NCBI GenBank assembly: GCA_027924585.1
Contig: BSBM01000965.1
Coordinates: 1,736,001 to 1,800,000, forward strand
Length of the DNA: 64,000 nt
Direction of reading: 5' to 3'
From: Larix kaempferi
Lineage: Eukaryota; Streptophyta; Pinopsida; Pinales; Pinaceae
Shown: one piece after another, positions 35,223-45,393 of the stretch
How the letters are laid out: every line of letters starts with the position of its first letter
Position numbering within the stretch: the first letter of the stretch is position 1
Notes under the pieces: generated by a model
Database searches by the model: none
The model's input: the letters and a program-made list of their open reading frames with translations, nothing else
Told to the model about the DNA's origin: nothing
Position numbers and translations under genes: made by a program

Positions 35223-36684
35223 ATTTCGAATTTCTGGTTTCCATTTTTAAAATTTTTTCCTTTCGGCTGTCCCTTTTGGCCGCCGCATACCGCGTATTTT
35301 CCCTCTGCAGTCGCGTCCCGACCGCGCCTTTCAGGCCTTTACCTGCGACCCGACCGCGGCTCTCAGACTGTTTCCGACGCTCTGTCGGCGAATTCAAGTC
35401 TGTTACCTGCGATCTGACCGCGGCTAATCAGCCTGTTTGCCGCGATCCGACTGCGCCTGTCGGCCTTTTTTCCGCGTCCCGACTGCGTCTTTTTCCCTAT
35501 TTCCCGCGTCCCGACCGCCGCTGTTGGTCCGAAAGCCGCGACCTGACCGCCACTGTTTCCTCCAAACCCGCGGTCTGCCTGTTCTGTTTCGCCACAGACC
35601 CGCGGTCTGATTTCTACAGTTTTCCTGTTTTGAGCCCAGCCCCTTTTGCTGCAATATTTTCTGCATCTGAACAGCCCTCTGTCCTACCTGCAGTCCCACT
35701 TCCTTACAGCCTTTCTGCAACATAATTTCTGTTCCTTTTACAGAATTCTTTTAAAAATTTCAGTATTTTTCATTCAGAAAATTTTGCAAGTTAAAGTTTC
35801 AATTTCAGTATTATTGATAGCTAGAAGTTGCCCCCCTTGTGGCACTTCTATTTTGGGTTCATCACCTCACGAGCACACACTCTGTCACATAAATCAAGCG
35901 AGCCTTAAAAAGTACCTAACTGAACCAACATTCTAACCCCACTTGGGGAACACAAAAGAATCATTGTAGTTAGGTAGGATTGGGGGGATAGGCTTCCAAT
36001 AACACCCCTCGGTTATTTCACTTGAGACATAGTGGTTGTCCAAATAGGGAACCAAAATCCCCTAGTACTTTTTGGCACGGTCACGACCAGTTTATCAGAG
36101 GGCCTCTCCCTTAGGAGGGTTGAAGTCGGGAGACTGGTTCCGGAGGCCTGAGTGGAATACCGCACTCCATTCAGTAACCGAAGGGCTACCTTTCGCGGTT
36201 CACGGGATATCCCTGTATAGGGGTATTGCGGTCAACGAACTAAACGGCAGATTCACCTTTCTGGACGTGTCATGAACGGGGTATCTTAGTTGCCATTCTT
36301 CTAGGATTGACTACCCGGTGTCCCTCCCGGTAGGGGGATATCATAGCCACTTGGCTTTTCTACTCATATTGTCTGGCTTGGATTTCATCACCTTGCAGAG
36401 GATATGTTTAGTTGAGTCAGAATACTTTTAGTTAGGTGTTTGCATGCTCCTTTACCTCCCTTTGGTCTAGTGAGTCCACCATTTTTTCTTTTTTAGGAAA
36501 CCTGCTGCTTGTTGGTATTCTGACCATCTTTTTTGATACTCCACCTATTGTAGCACAGCTGTTGCAGTGGGTGTTTTGAGTTGGTTGTTGGCCTGAGTGC
36601 CTTGTTTTTGAGCTCTCCTTCTGCCCACTCGGTTGCATTAGGATTTTTTGAGCTGTTTTTATACTCACCTCAACCCACATAGAT
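35223..36684 (+). other. Leader of element F with GC-rich degenerate repeats
   Basis: From about 35270 to 35600 there are repeated words such as CCGCGTCCCGACCGC and GCGACCTGACCGC, about 35-45 bp apart. Frames here (35207-35725) are by-products. The rest (35750-36684) has no motif that I recognise. Confidence 0.65.
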
Positions 36685-39600
36685 TTGACACCATCTGTCA
36701 CCATTGAGTCCCCGAGACATTCTCGGTGCCTCAGGGGCGAGCCCCCACAGCACGGTTCTCTTGACACCTCCCGTCATAGATTCCGATCATTATCCGTTCA
36801 TACCACTCATCACAGATCTAGAGCCTTGTCACTTGACTCCACTCGTCAGCGACGTAGGACTCCGTCACCACATAGTGACGCCCCTTACTTTACCTCCGAT
36901 TCTGACAAAGAGTCTAAGAACCCTATTTACACGGCCCCTACTAGCCCCATGGCTGGCACGACTTCCACTCCGTTTGTTATAGGGACCATTGGTGGCACAT
37001 CCACCACTACACCAGTTACTACACCTGTTTTGGGTATGCCCTCCATGGGACCCTCATTTACCGTACCCCTCACGGTACCTATTCCCGCAACGGGAATACC
37101 TATCCCCACTACATCAGTGGCTCACACTACCTATGGCGGTGCTGGACCATCCTCCACTACCTCAGTTCCCCCACTTGGGGGCACCACCCCAAATCTTGTC
37201 CCTCCACTTGGGGGCACTGGCCCCAACTTGGTCCAACCCACTACTGTGTCACATCCTTCTTCCAGTTTGCCATTCATGGCTAGCCTCAACCTACCTGACC
37301 TGGCCAGATTGACCAACGACCCTATTCGACACGACCCTGCATGGCCTCATATGCCTACCAAGATTCCCTCGGACATCCCTAAGTTCGAGGGTAAGGCCGG
37401 TGAGGACCCACAAAACCATATCATGTCTTTCCACCTATGGTGTTCCTCTAACTCCATAGTGGATGACTCTGTTCGCCTCCGTCTCTTACAGCGTACCTTC
37501 ACTGGCTCTGCAGCCAAATGGTATATTGAGCAACCTCATGGGAGCCATGCCACCTTTGCTTCCCTTGCCTTGACATTTCTGCAGTTCTTCCAGTTGCCTG
37601 TCCGCTATGACGCGGGCGTTGAGATCCTTATATATTGTAGACAAAACACGGCTACCCATATCACGGACCACATCCATGAGTGGCGTCGACGCCGTAGCTT
37701 ATGCAAGATCAAACTGGACGACCGTATCTTCCTAGATTGGTTCCTTAAATCCCTTCTCCCCATTATTGCTAAGGATGTGGCATCAGAAAGACCCCAGTCT
37801 GAAGAAGAGGCCATCCTTAAGGCCCAACAGTTCGACCTCATTTACGCCCAGTCGGGTTACCTTTATACCATTATACCTGACACCCCTCGCGGCGAGTCCT
37901 CCCAGCATGATGCGCCAGGGGCATCCCACGCTGCAGACGGTATCATCGGTCATGTTTCTTCCCATCCCCAACCATTTTCTATAACACGTCCTACCCCTGG
38001 CCCCGACCTGTCGCGGGCTACCTCACAGTCTGGAGCAACCAACTCATATGCTCCCATGACACACCACCATTCCCATGGACCCTCATGTCCACCTCAGTGC
38101 TTCGGTTATGCGACTCCTGCTTATGCTCCCCCAGTCGCACCTCAGCCTTACTACCATCAGCAGGCTGCCCCAGCTCCTACGCCTTCACAAGCCCAACCCG
38201 CTTATTATCCGCCACAGGCAGCCCCTGCGGCACACCCACAACCCGCTCCGCAGCCATATCAGCAACCCCCTCAGGTTGCTGCACCTGCTCAGCCTCAACC
38301 TGCATATCATCCACCGCAGCCTGCTCCCGCAGGTCCTGCGCAACCTCAAAATCCACCTGCTGCCCAAGGGCAAGTTTACGCCCAACAAAACGCGCAGCAA
38401 AACCAGAACAACCAACGCAACCAAGGCCAACAGAACCGCGGCAAGGGCCGTAATCGTGGGAACAACCAACCTGCAGACCAAGCTGGTCAACCAGCTAATC
38501 CCCCCGACAACAACAACGCGGCCCCCGCTAATCAAAACCCTGATCGCCCACCTAAGCAGGCTAAAAACCCCAATTTGCGAACAAACCATCCTTGTTCTAT
38601 TTGCGGGGTCTATGGCCACTACACACATGCTTGCCCACACTTAGAGCGAGCTCGGCAACTCTGGGTTGACGAGGCCCATCGCCAAGGGCATGCGGCTCCC
38701 CAAGCACCGCCCAACCCCCCCCAACCTCAACAACCCCCTTTGGTGCTGCAAAACCCCTTACCAACCCAGGGCGTCGTGAACACTCAGCCGTTGGCTCCCC
38801 CTCAAGCCAACGCGCCCCAAAAACAGCAAATCACGTATGCTGCTCCTGATCAACCCATGTTTGACTCAGGAACCCACCACTTGTTGATGATGTCATCTGC
38901 TGACGTCAACCTACAGACCCGTCGGAACCAATATGGCTCCACCTCTGACGCCCTTCCCACTGATAAAACCACTAACGCTCATCCCACTGATCAAGCGTTA
39001 CGTATCCCTCCCCCGCCGGTCGATGGCGCTCCCAAAGCAGCTCGTTTCCCACTTCGCCGTATCAACAACAACCCCAATGCGCGTGCTGTGTCAAACTACA
39101 ACATTGTAGACGACCTAGCCCAATCTCCCGCAGCCATGTCTGCATTAGAAGTCTTGGAGAACTGCCCTTCCCAGCGCAAGACTTTACTTACCGCCATTGG
39201 GGGGATTCACCCAAATGATTCGAATTTGATGGCATTTGATTTAGACCAGTCTGAACCACGCCTACCTTCCAGCTTAGCCTTCCAAGTTACTGTCTCCGTT
39301 AGGAATCTTGTCATCCATCGGTGCATCATCGATGAGGGTGCCTCCACATGCGTTATGTCTACATTCGTATGGCAGAAGCTGGGATCCCCTCCTCTCCAGC
39401 AGTCCACCACTGCATTACGCGCCTACGACGGTCGTTCGGCTCAGCCCCAAGGCCTCCTAGCCAACGTCCCCGTCCAGTTAGGTGGAAAAACTGTACTAAT
39501 TGACATTGAGGTAATCAATGCCCAATTGGATTATAACCTTTTACTTGGCCGCAGCTACATGTATGCCATGCGGGCGGTTGCCTCTTCCGTCTTTCGCACC

Positions 39601-41364
39601 ATGATGTTCTCCCATGAGGGACGCGTGGTTAAGGTTGACCAGCTCACCTACTATGATCCCAGTGCTCCTGCGGCACCTGAAAATGTTCTCCCCATGGTTG
39701 AACAACCTGTGTCTCGTGCCACCACCTCGTTTGTTTCCTCTACGGGGCTTGGAGTCTACTTAGACGCGCCGATGACCTCCACCTTTCAATCTACTCCTCC
39801 TCCGTCTTCTCCCACCGACGTGTCTGACTTATGTACTTTGTCCCACGACAGCCAACCACCTAGCAATCAACCACCCTTGTTACCTAAACCACCATTGGTA
39901 CCTAGACACATTGGTGTTACACCGATCCATACCATCCCCTTTCTAGTCCCTCCATCGGGAGTAGTCAGTGCCCCGGTTATGGCTACCCTTAGCCTCGCGG
40001 GGTTAACCTTGGGATTACCCGTCTGGTACCTTTCGCCTCTCGTTCGCCCGCCGACACCCGATGTCGTCCTCCAACCGGTGCAACCCATGGCTACTACCAC
40101 TCAGCCACCCCCCGGTGTCTCTACCCCTTCGTCCTCCACGACTCCCACCCCTCCTCCCAAACCCACTGGGGGCAGAGGTCCACAACCTTACACTGCTGTA
40201 CCACCTCCCAAGACAGTCAAAAACCCCCCAGTATTTCGTGCTCCTCCCAAATGCTCACTGTGCGAGGAGTTGGGCCATGCGACCCACCAATGCCCTCAGT
40301 TACCAGCCCTACAGAAACACATGCAGATGCTTGACGATGACCCTAACATCCCAGTTGTCGAACTCAACCCCACTCCCAAGCCTAAAGATAAGTCCCTACG
40401 TACCAACCACTCCTGCGCCATATGCGGTGTTTACGGGCATTACTCCCATCATTGTCCTGATCTCCCGGATTACAGAGCGGCTCTCTATGAGATGAACAAT
40501 CTGGATCTTGAGACGGCACCACCTACCATTGAGGAGATCTACCCCCCAGCCTCTTCACCTTCTGGAGAGATTAATACCATCTACATGATTTCTTCCACCA
40601 CTCCCCCCTCGTCAACCGATTTGACGACGCAAACTTTCCGTACTGATGAGGAGATTCTTGAGGCCCTTACTGCCCCGGATTATCCCTGGGATGATATGCA
40701 TCATCGTTCCTACTTCATCCCAGAAGTGTCTTCCTCTAGCTCCGCTACCCAATACGCGGTTGAATCCAAAGACTTCCTTCCCACTAAGGTCGACTGGTTC
40801 AAGGACCCTATTCCTGCTCCTGATACCTTCGAGGAGGGTAACATGGCCAATATCTCACCCGTCATCCAAGTTGATATCGCTGCCCCAGGACGTGCCCCTG
40901 AACTCATCACTTTAGGAGCATTCTGCAGTAAACAAGAGATTGAGGACTACACAAACCTTTTCAAAGAATTCCGTGATGTCTTTGCCTGGTCCTATACTGA
41001 AATGCCTGGTCTTGACCCCGCAATTATAGAGCACCACATTGACACATGGCCTGATGTACCCCCCGTTCGTCAGCAACAGCGTCCTCTTCCTCCCTCAAAG
41101 TTCTCAGGATGTGCCCCTGAACTCATCACTTTAGGAACCTCCTGCAGCAAACAGGAGATCGAGAACTACCATCAACTCTTTCAAGAGTTCCATGATGTCT
41201 TTGCTTGGCCCTCTCCCGGAATGCCTAGGTTCAACCCCGCCACGCTCAAACATCACATGGACACACGGCCAGAGGAACTTCCTGTTCGTACTGAAACCGA
41301 CTCCGAAGGCCGTCCTTTGCGCAACCCCCGTAATGGGTTGTATCTCAAGCGTTTTTACCCATGA
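36685..41364 (+). CDS. Element F gag-protease polyprotein, 1559 residues, no RT
   Basis: The start at 36685 is the first in-frame Met. The N-terminus is Ser/Thr/Pro-rich. A retrotransposon gag domain follows at about residues 230-400 (DIPKFEGKAGEDPQNHIMSF, WYIEQPHGSHATF). A long Pro/Gln/Ala-rich stretch leads to a zinc knuckle CX2CX4HX4C at residues 637-650 (CSICGVYGHYTHAC). A retropepsin-like domain lies around residue 883 with CIIDEGAST, where Glu replaces the usual Ser, and LLLGRSYMYAM downstream. Two more zinc knuckles are at about 1190 and 1244. Residues 1403-1475 and 1476-1548 are a tandem duplicate of the pre-RT segment (ELITLG...DVFAW). The frame stops where RT should begin. Gag would package RNA; RT and integrase must come from another element. 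Confidence 0.92.
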   Translation: MTPSVTIESPRHSRCLRGEPPQHGSLDTSRHRFRSLSVHTTHHRSRALSLDSTRQRRRTPSPHSDAPYFTSDSDKESKNPIYTAPTSPMAGTTSTPFVIGTIGGTSTTTPVTTPVLGMPSMGPSFTVPLTVPIPATGIPIPTTSVAHTTYGGAGPSSTTSVPPLGGTTPNLVPPLGGTGPNLVQPTTVSHPSSSLPFMASLNLPDLARLTNDPIRHDPAWPHMPTKIPSDIPKFEGKAGEDPQNHIMSFHLWCSSNSIVDDSVRLRLLQRTFTGSAAKWYIEQPHGSHATFASLALTFLQFFQLPVRYDAGVEILIYCRQNTATHITDHIHEWRRRRSLCKIKLDDRIFLDWFLKSLLPIIAKDVASERPQSEEEAILKAQQFDLIYAQSGYLYTIIPDTPRGESSQHDAPGASHAADGIIGHVSSHPQPFSITRPTPGPDLSRATSQSGATNSYAPMTHHHSHGPSCPPQCFGYATPAYAPPVAPQPYYHQQAAPAPTPSQAQPAYYPPQAAPAAHPQPAPQPYQQPPQVAAPAQPQPAYHPPQPAPAGPAQPQNPPAAQGQVYAQQNAQQNQNNQRNQGQQNRGKGRNRGNNQPADQAGQPANPPDNNNAAPANQNPDRPPKQAKNPNLRTNHPCSICGVYGHYTHACPHLERARQLWVDEAHRQGHAAPQAPPNPPQPQQPPLVLQNPLPTQGVVNTQPLAPPQANAPQKQQITYAAPDQPMFDSGTHHLLMMSSADVNLQTRRNQYGSTSDALPTDKTTNAHPTDQALRIPPPPVDGAPKAARFPLRRINNNPNARAVSNYNIVDDLAQSPAAMSALEVLENCPSQRKTLLTAIGGIHPNDSNLMAFDLDQSEPRLPSSLAFQVTVSVRNLVIHRCIIDEGASTCVMSTFVWQKLGSPPLQQSTTALRAYDGRSAQPQGLLANVPVQLGGKTVLIDIEVINAQLDYNLLLGRSYMYAMRAVASSVFRTMMFSHEGRVVKVDQLTYYDPSAPAAPENVLPMVEQPVSRATTSFVSSTGLGVYLDAPMTSTFQSTPPPSSPTDVSDLCTLSHDSQPPSNQPPLLPKPPLVPRHIGVTPIHTIPFLVPPSGVVSAPVMATLSLAGLTLGLPVWYLSPLVRPPTPDVVLQPVQPMATTTQPPPGVSTPSSSTTPTPPPKPTGGRGPQPYTAVPPPKTVKNPPVFRAPPKCSLCEELGHATHQCPQLPALQKHMQMLDDDPNIPVVELNPTPKPKDKSLRTNHSCAICGVYGHYSHHCPDLPDYRAALYEMNNLDLETAPPTIEEIYPPASSPSGEINTIYMISSTTPPSSTDLTTQTFRTDEEILEALTAPDYPWDDMHHRSYFIPEVSSSSSATQYAVESKDFLPTKVDWFKDPIPAPDTFEEGNMANISPVIQVDIAAPGRAPELITLGAFCSKQEIEDYTNLFKEFRDVFAWSYTEMPGLDPAIIEHHIDTWPDVPPVRQQQRPLPPSKFSGCAPELITLGTSCSKQEIENYHQLFQEFHDVFAWPSPGMPRFNPATLKHHMDTRPEELPVRTETDSEGRPLRNPRNGLYLKRFYP
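40891..41328 (+). repeat. 219-bp in-frame tandem duplication at the end of the element F frame
   Basis: Units 40891-41109 and 41110-41328 both encode APELITLG..CSKQEIE, then a DVFAW motif and HH(I/M)DT. They are diverged, so the duplication is older than this insertion. The segment is the one that precedes RT in Ty3/Tat elements. Confidence 0.85.
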
Positions 41365-43890
41365 AAGAAACCCGCGGCCTCATTGGTCTGCGTTGTACAG
41401 TACTTTCGTTTTGTTTGTTTTTCACACCGTTTCCACCTTTGGAATCAGCACGACGAGACCGTCATGATGGTCACCTCGTTGCATTATTTCTGTTCCGTCA
41501 TTTTTTGCCCATTTTTCAGATGCCACTAGTCGCCTCGGTTTACGTGCCACATCGTCCGTTATCCATTTTTGACATGTTTTATATCATCGGATTCATTTTT
41601 CCGAGCTGGTGATGATGCTTGAGATCATTTTTCGCTCTCACCTCCAGATTTTTCGGGCATTTTTCCAAAATGCCCCCGTCACCTCGGTTTGCGTGCCACA
41701 TCGGCCGTTACCCATTTTTGATATCCTTTATATCGCCGGATTCATTTTTTCGAGCTCGTGATGATGCTTGAGACCATTTCTCGCTCTCAGTTGGTACAAT
41801 TTCAACATTGTGTCCCAACACCTTGCTGCCTCGGTTTGCGTGCCACATCGGTCGCTATCGGATTGTTCCACATTTTTACATGAGCCATTCACTCCTGTCA
41901 TACTGCAAATGTCTCATTATTTTGCCACCATTTCATTCACCCCGCAAGGAGGCCCATCGGTGTTCCCCCCTACCCTCGTTCTTGGTCATCATTACTGATC
42001 CTTGATTGAACACTTCCTCCTTGCCTGGCCATTCCTTTTGTTCGGTATACTTTTATCCCTTTTTCGGGCCGGACAATTCCTTTACGAAAAAGGCACTTAG
42101 GGAGTTTCCGTTAAGCTCTTTTCTGACTCCTAAAAGAATGAAAAGATCGCCGAGCAATCTTGCTTCCTTTCATGCTCGTTAAAGTACCTGAAAGGGCGTC
42201 TATCTAGTATAAGTTTAACCCTTTTCCGGACCTGGCAGACTAATTACGAAAAAGGAATACTCTAGTCACACCGGCTAGAAGAGTTCTTCATTGCATCCTT
42301 TTATGCTTTTTTGGGCCTTGGAGACTAAATCTATGAAAAAGCAACCCCCTGGAGTCTTCTTACTTGCTTTCAGACTCTCTAAAATTGAAAGCAACCACGA
42401 GCATGCACTGTCCTGGGCTCGGAAAATCCATACGACAGTACCATTCCATCATTTCAGAGTCTTCTTATCGCTTTCAGACTCCTTAAAATTGAAAGCAACC
42501 ACGAGCATGAACTGTCCTGGGCTCGTAAAATCCACACGACAGTACCATTTTACACACACTTCTTCTAGTTCATTAACCCATGAAGAAGTCTCCTCCCGTG
42601 CCTCCTGGCACTATGATCGATCATCTCGGCAGCACCCCCAATCAGGTCGCCTTTGTTCAGAGTATTCTACAGTCTCCTGCCATTTTACCCCAGCTTGAGT
42701 CTCCCTCAGCCAGTTATCCTCCCAGATCCATTACATCTATGATCCCTTTCCCCTCAGTCAGTTTCATATGCTGCCAGATCATTCCCATTATCATACTCTG
42801 AACAAAGGAAGTTTGAGTCCACCCACTCTACTTGCCCAGTTGTCACCCCCAGTTTGTCAGTCCTGCCCCCAGTACTATCACATTTCGGTTCTTCACCTCG
42901 CGCTCCTGTCAAGGAAACATCATTGCCTTGATAGTTGCAGGTCTCCCTCTGTCGACGACAGCCCCTCTATTCCAGAGGATAGGCCCAGAGGTCCCTACGC
43001 CTTGGACTTATCACCATCTGTGGTAAGTGCCTACAGACCATTCTGAGAGGAGTCATCATTGCCTCTCCGCGTGGTTGTTCCTCACATGCTCGACTTCAGC
43101 ACCTTGATCGCATCGTTGAGGATCGCGTAGGATTATATCCCATCAGTTTTTAGTCAAAGACCCCGGATTTCCCCTGACTCTAGCACATTGGTGAGTCACT
43201 TCGGAATGACCAGTTATATGTTCCTGTGGATGTCCGGGCTGCGTTGGCATTTGTATTCGGAATCCATCCAGTTACCTGCTTCCTTGAGTACCCAGTTTCA
43301 GTCCCAGATCAGTTCCAGTTTAGTGTACCATTGCGAGTGTACCCCTTGTCACTCTGATCCAGCAGCTCATTAGTTCCTTTGGTACCACATTCAGTAGCAC
43401 TGTTGATTATTCCAGTGTATCAGTTTTTCAGCTCAGACATGGTCAGCCCAGTAGTATGTCCCAGATTTGATGTCCCCTCTGGACACTTATGATGTACACA
43501 GTGGTTCTCTATGTATCTTTCAGGTCCCTCTCTTCGGGCCTTACAGTTATGTTTATGTATCTTGATACGAGCATGGGTATGCCCGCCTCGTCCATATATT
43601 GAGATTCTTCCTCAGTCAGTATTTGAGGTCATGTATATTTCAGGTCCCCATTTTTGGACCCCATTGTTATTGTTATGTTATATCCTGATACGAGCATGGG
43701 TATGCCCGCCTCGTCCATATGATCAGATGATTCCTCATCCATTATTGAGGTTATGTACTTTTAGTTCTTGCAGTTGTTCGGGATCGTTGTTCCGGGCTTC
43801 AGTTTGTTTCTTCTCTTCTCATCACTCCCCAGGAAAACCATTCATGACTTATGATGTCCATCGGCCATACGATGAGCTCCTGCCCTCGCA
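41365..43890 (+). other. 3' non-coding internal region of element F with tandem repeats
   Basis: No pol sequence is present. Tandem units include a ~148-bp unit with CCTCGGTTTGCGTGCCACAT at 41533, 41682 and 41829; a 105-bp duplicate starting GAGTCTTCTTA (42352 and 42457); and a ~120-bp duplicate starting CAGGTCCC (43521 and 43641). Parts are homologous to relic G at 47880-48780. Confidence 0.8.
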
Positions 43891-43892
43891 CA

Positions 43893-43905
43893 TCAGGGGG
43901 CAATC
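43893..43905 (+). promoter_or_regulatory. PPT of element F
   Basis: CAGGGGGCAATC ends directly before the 3' LTR. No AGGA hairpin precedes it, unlike elements A, B, C, E and K. Confidence 0.8.
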
Positions 43906-44631
43906 TGTTAACACCCAAAAAGTGTTCACTACCTCATCTACCACATTATATGGTTCATTTGTCCATTTTCCTACCATATTTCCCTTAAAATCCCAAAAAA
44001 TCCCATTAAAAAGCCTCCAAAAGGCCTAAAATGCCTCCAAAAGGCCACAAAACCATCAAAATAGCCTCAAAAAGGCTAAAAAACCCCCTTTTTCCTCTAA
44101 AAATAGCAAAAACCCCTAAAAAGGGAAGAAAAAATATAAAATAATGAGGAAAAGGAGGGAAAAACCCTATACAGCTGCACAAAACCATGTGTTTCCCAAA
44201 ACCATGGGTCAGCACTCCACCACCAAAAAACTATAAATAGGTGATGGAGATCCCTTATTCCATATCCACAATCACAAGCACCCTTACTCTGCCAAAATCT
44301 CTCTCGAAACCCTAGTTCACCATTGAACTACTTTCACCTTGAGAGCCACTTTTGGCCCATTCCCATCATTGGAGAAGGAGAAGGAGCATATTGAAGCTTG
44401 GAGCATCCTCTTGGACACTACAAAGGGCTCCATCAAACCTTCACATTGAAGGTAATTTCAATACAAAAAAGCCATTTATTTAAATTTGTTGTTTATGTTT
44501 CATGCTTGTTTTAGAAGTAATTTAATTTCTGTTTTAGCTTAATTATTTACATTTACTGAACTGCTACTAAGGAGTCCATTCTCCTTAGTAGGTGCTCATT
44601 TGCACAAGCTAGGGGTAAAACCCTAGCTACA
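43906..44631 (+). repeat. 3' LTR of element F
   Basis: 726 bp, nearly identical to the 5' LTR, followed by target copy GTAAT. Confidence 0.96.
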
Positions 44632-44636
44632 GTAAT

Positions 44637-45354
44637 ATCAAAGAACTATCTTGACTAAGAATTCATAACAAAATATTACATACAAAAAATCAAGAAGTTG
44701 AAACATAGTCGGAAGATGGAACATTCCAATGAAGACCTCGAAGGAAGAATACTAGAAAAGCAAGAAAAAAACCAACGCTTGAGAAATTTTATTCAAGGAC
44801 TAGACGAACAAATCAAGAAGTTAAAAGAGGAAAAAAAGTCACAAGATGAAAGGTTCGATAAGGGTCAGAGTAATAATAATAAATTAGAGAGCAAATTAGC
44901 ATAAATACCAAAGGAAGCATCCAGACTCTCCGGAAAACAAATTCAAGTTGAGGAATAAGAAATAAATACAAATTCAATCCTCATCAAAGTTCAAAAAGAA
45001 GTCAATCCAGCAAAAAACAAACAACAAGAACTCCTTATCGACACCCCAATTATAAACATCATTTTGACCAACGACAGGGTCAAAATGAACATACACAAAG
45101 GAATTACAATGTCAGACAAGCAAGAACATCAAATCAACATACTAAGTAACAAATGAAAAGATCCATCCCACAAAGCAATCAAATAGCTCCGATGAAGATA
45201 GATCTTAGATAGACCACATCATAGACGATGCAACATTTTTTCTTTGGAATGCGTAACTCGTATCGTCTCATTTATTCAAGTGTTGCAAGTACTAAAAGAA
45301 AGGATCTAGAGATGACGTTTCAAGCATGAAATCAGACATAACCCTTGTCTTCAA
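44637..45354 (+). pseudogene. Element E coiled-coil protein, C-terminal part
   Basis: This continues the frame interrupted by F. The stretch around 44698 reads KHSRKMEHSNEDLEGRILEK and is homologous to element C at 20545 (KDSRKIEQ...). Heptad-like Leu/Ile and Lys/Glu-rich sequence follows to 44904, where a stop occurs. Later parts share the DTP and final ALRTK segments with C. Several stops break it. The role is inferred to be gag-like. Confidence 0.65.
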
Positions 45355-45393
45355 TAAGCTTTGAGGACAAAGCTTACTTTAAGGGGAATGCAA
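45355..45393 (+). promoter_or_regulatory. AGGA hairpin and PPT of element E
   Basis: A perfect 9-bp stem, TAAGCTTTG (45355-45363) with CAAAGCTTA (45368-45376), encloses AGGA. After 17 nt including AAGGGGAATG the LTR begins. Compared with element C, both arms have changed together. Confidence 0.82.

Larger units (their letters stand above)
34478..44631 (+). mobile_element. Element F: young gag-protease LTR element lacking RT (TR-GAG-like, Ty3/Tat-type)
   Basis: LTRs are 726 bp each (34478-35203 and 43906-44631), starting TGTTAACACCC and ending CCTAGCTACA. The perfect TSD is GTAAT (34473-34477 and 44632-44636). By reading, the two LTRs differ at two positions only. The internal region holds one long intact frame (36685-41364) and a 2.5 kb 3' non-coding part. 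No RT, RNase H or integrase is present, so it is non-autonomous. Plant elements with LTRs and only a gag frame are known as TR-GAG; this one also keeps a protease-like domain. Its sequence is noticeably more GC-rich than the host nest. Confidence 0.95.

Noticed and set aside
35207-35725. 172-codon frame in the leader of element F
   Set aside because: It begins in the LTR/PBS and crosses GC-rich repeats. It lies in front of the real gag frame and has no domain.
37989-38644. Frames overlapping the element F polyprotein in other phases and on the minus strand
   Set aside because: They are shadows of the Pro/Gln/Ala-rich segment of the real frame.
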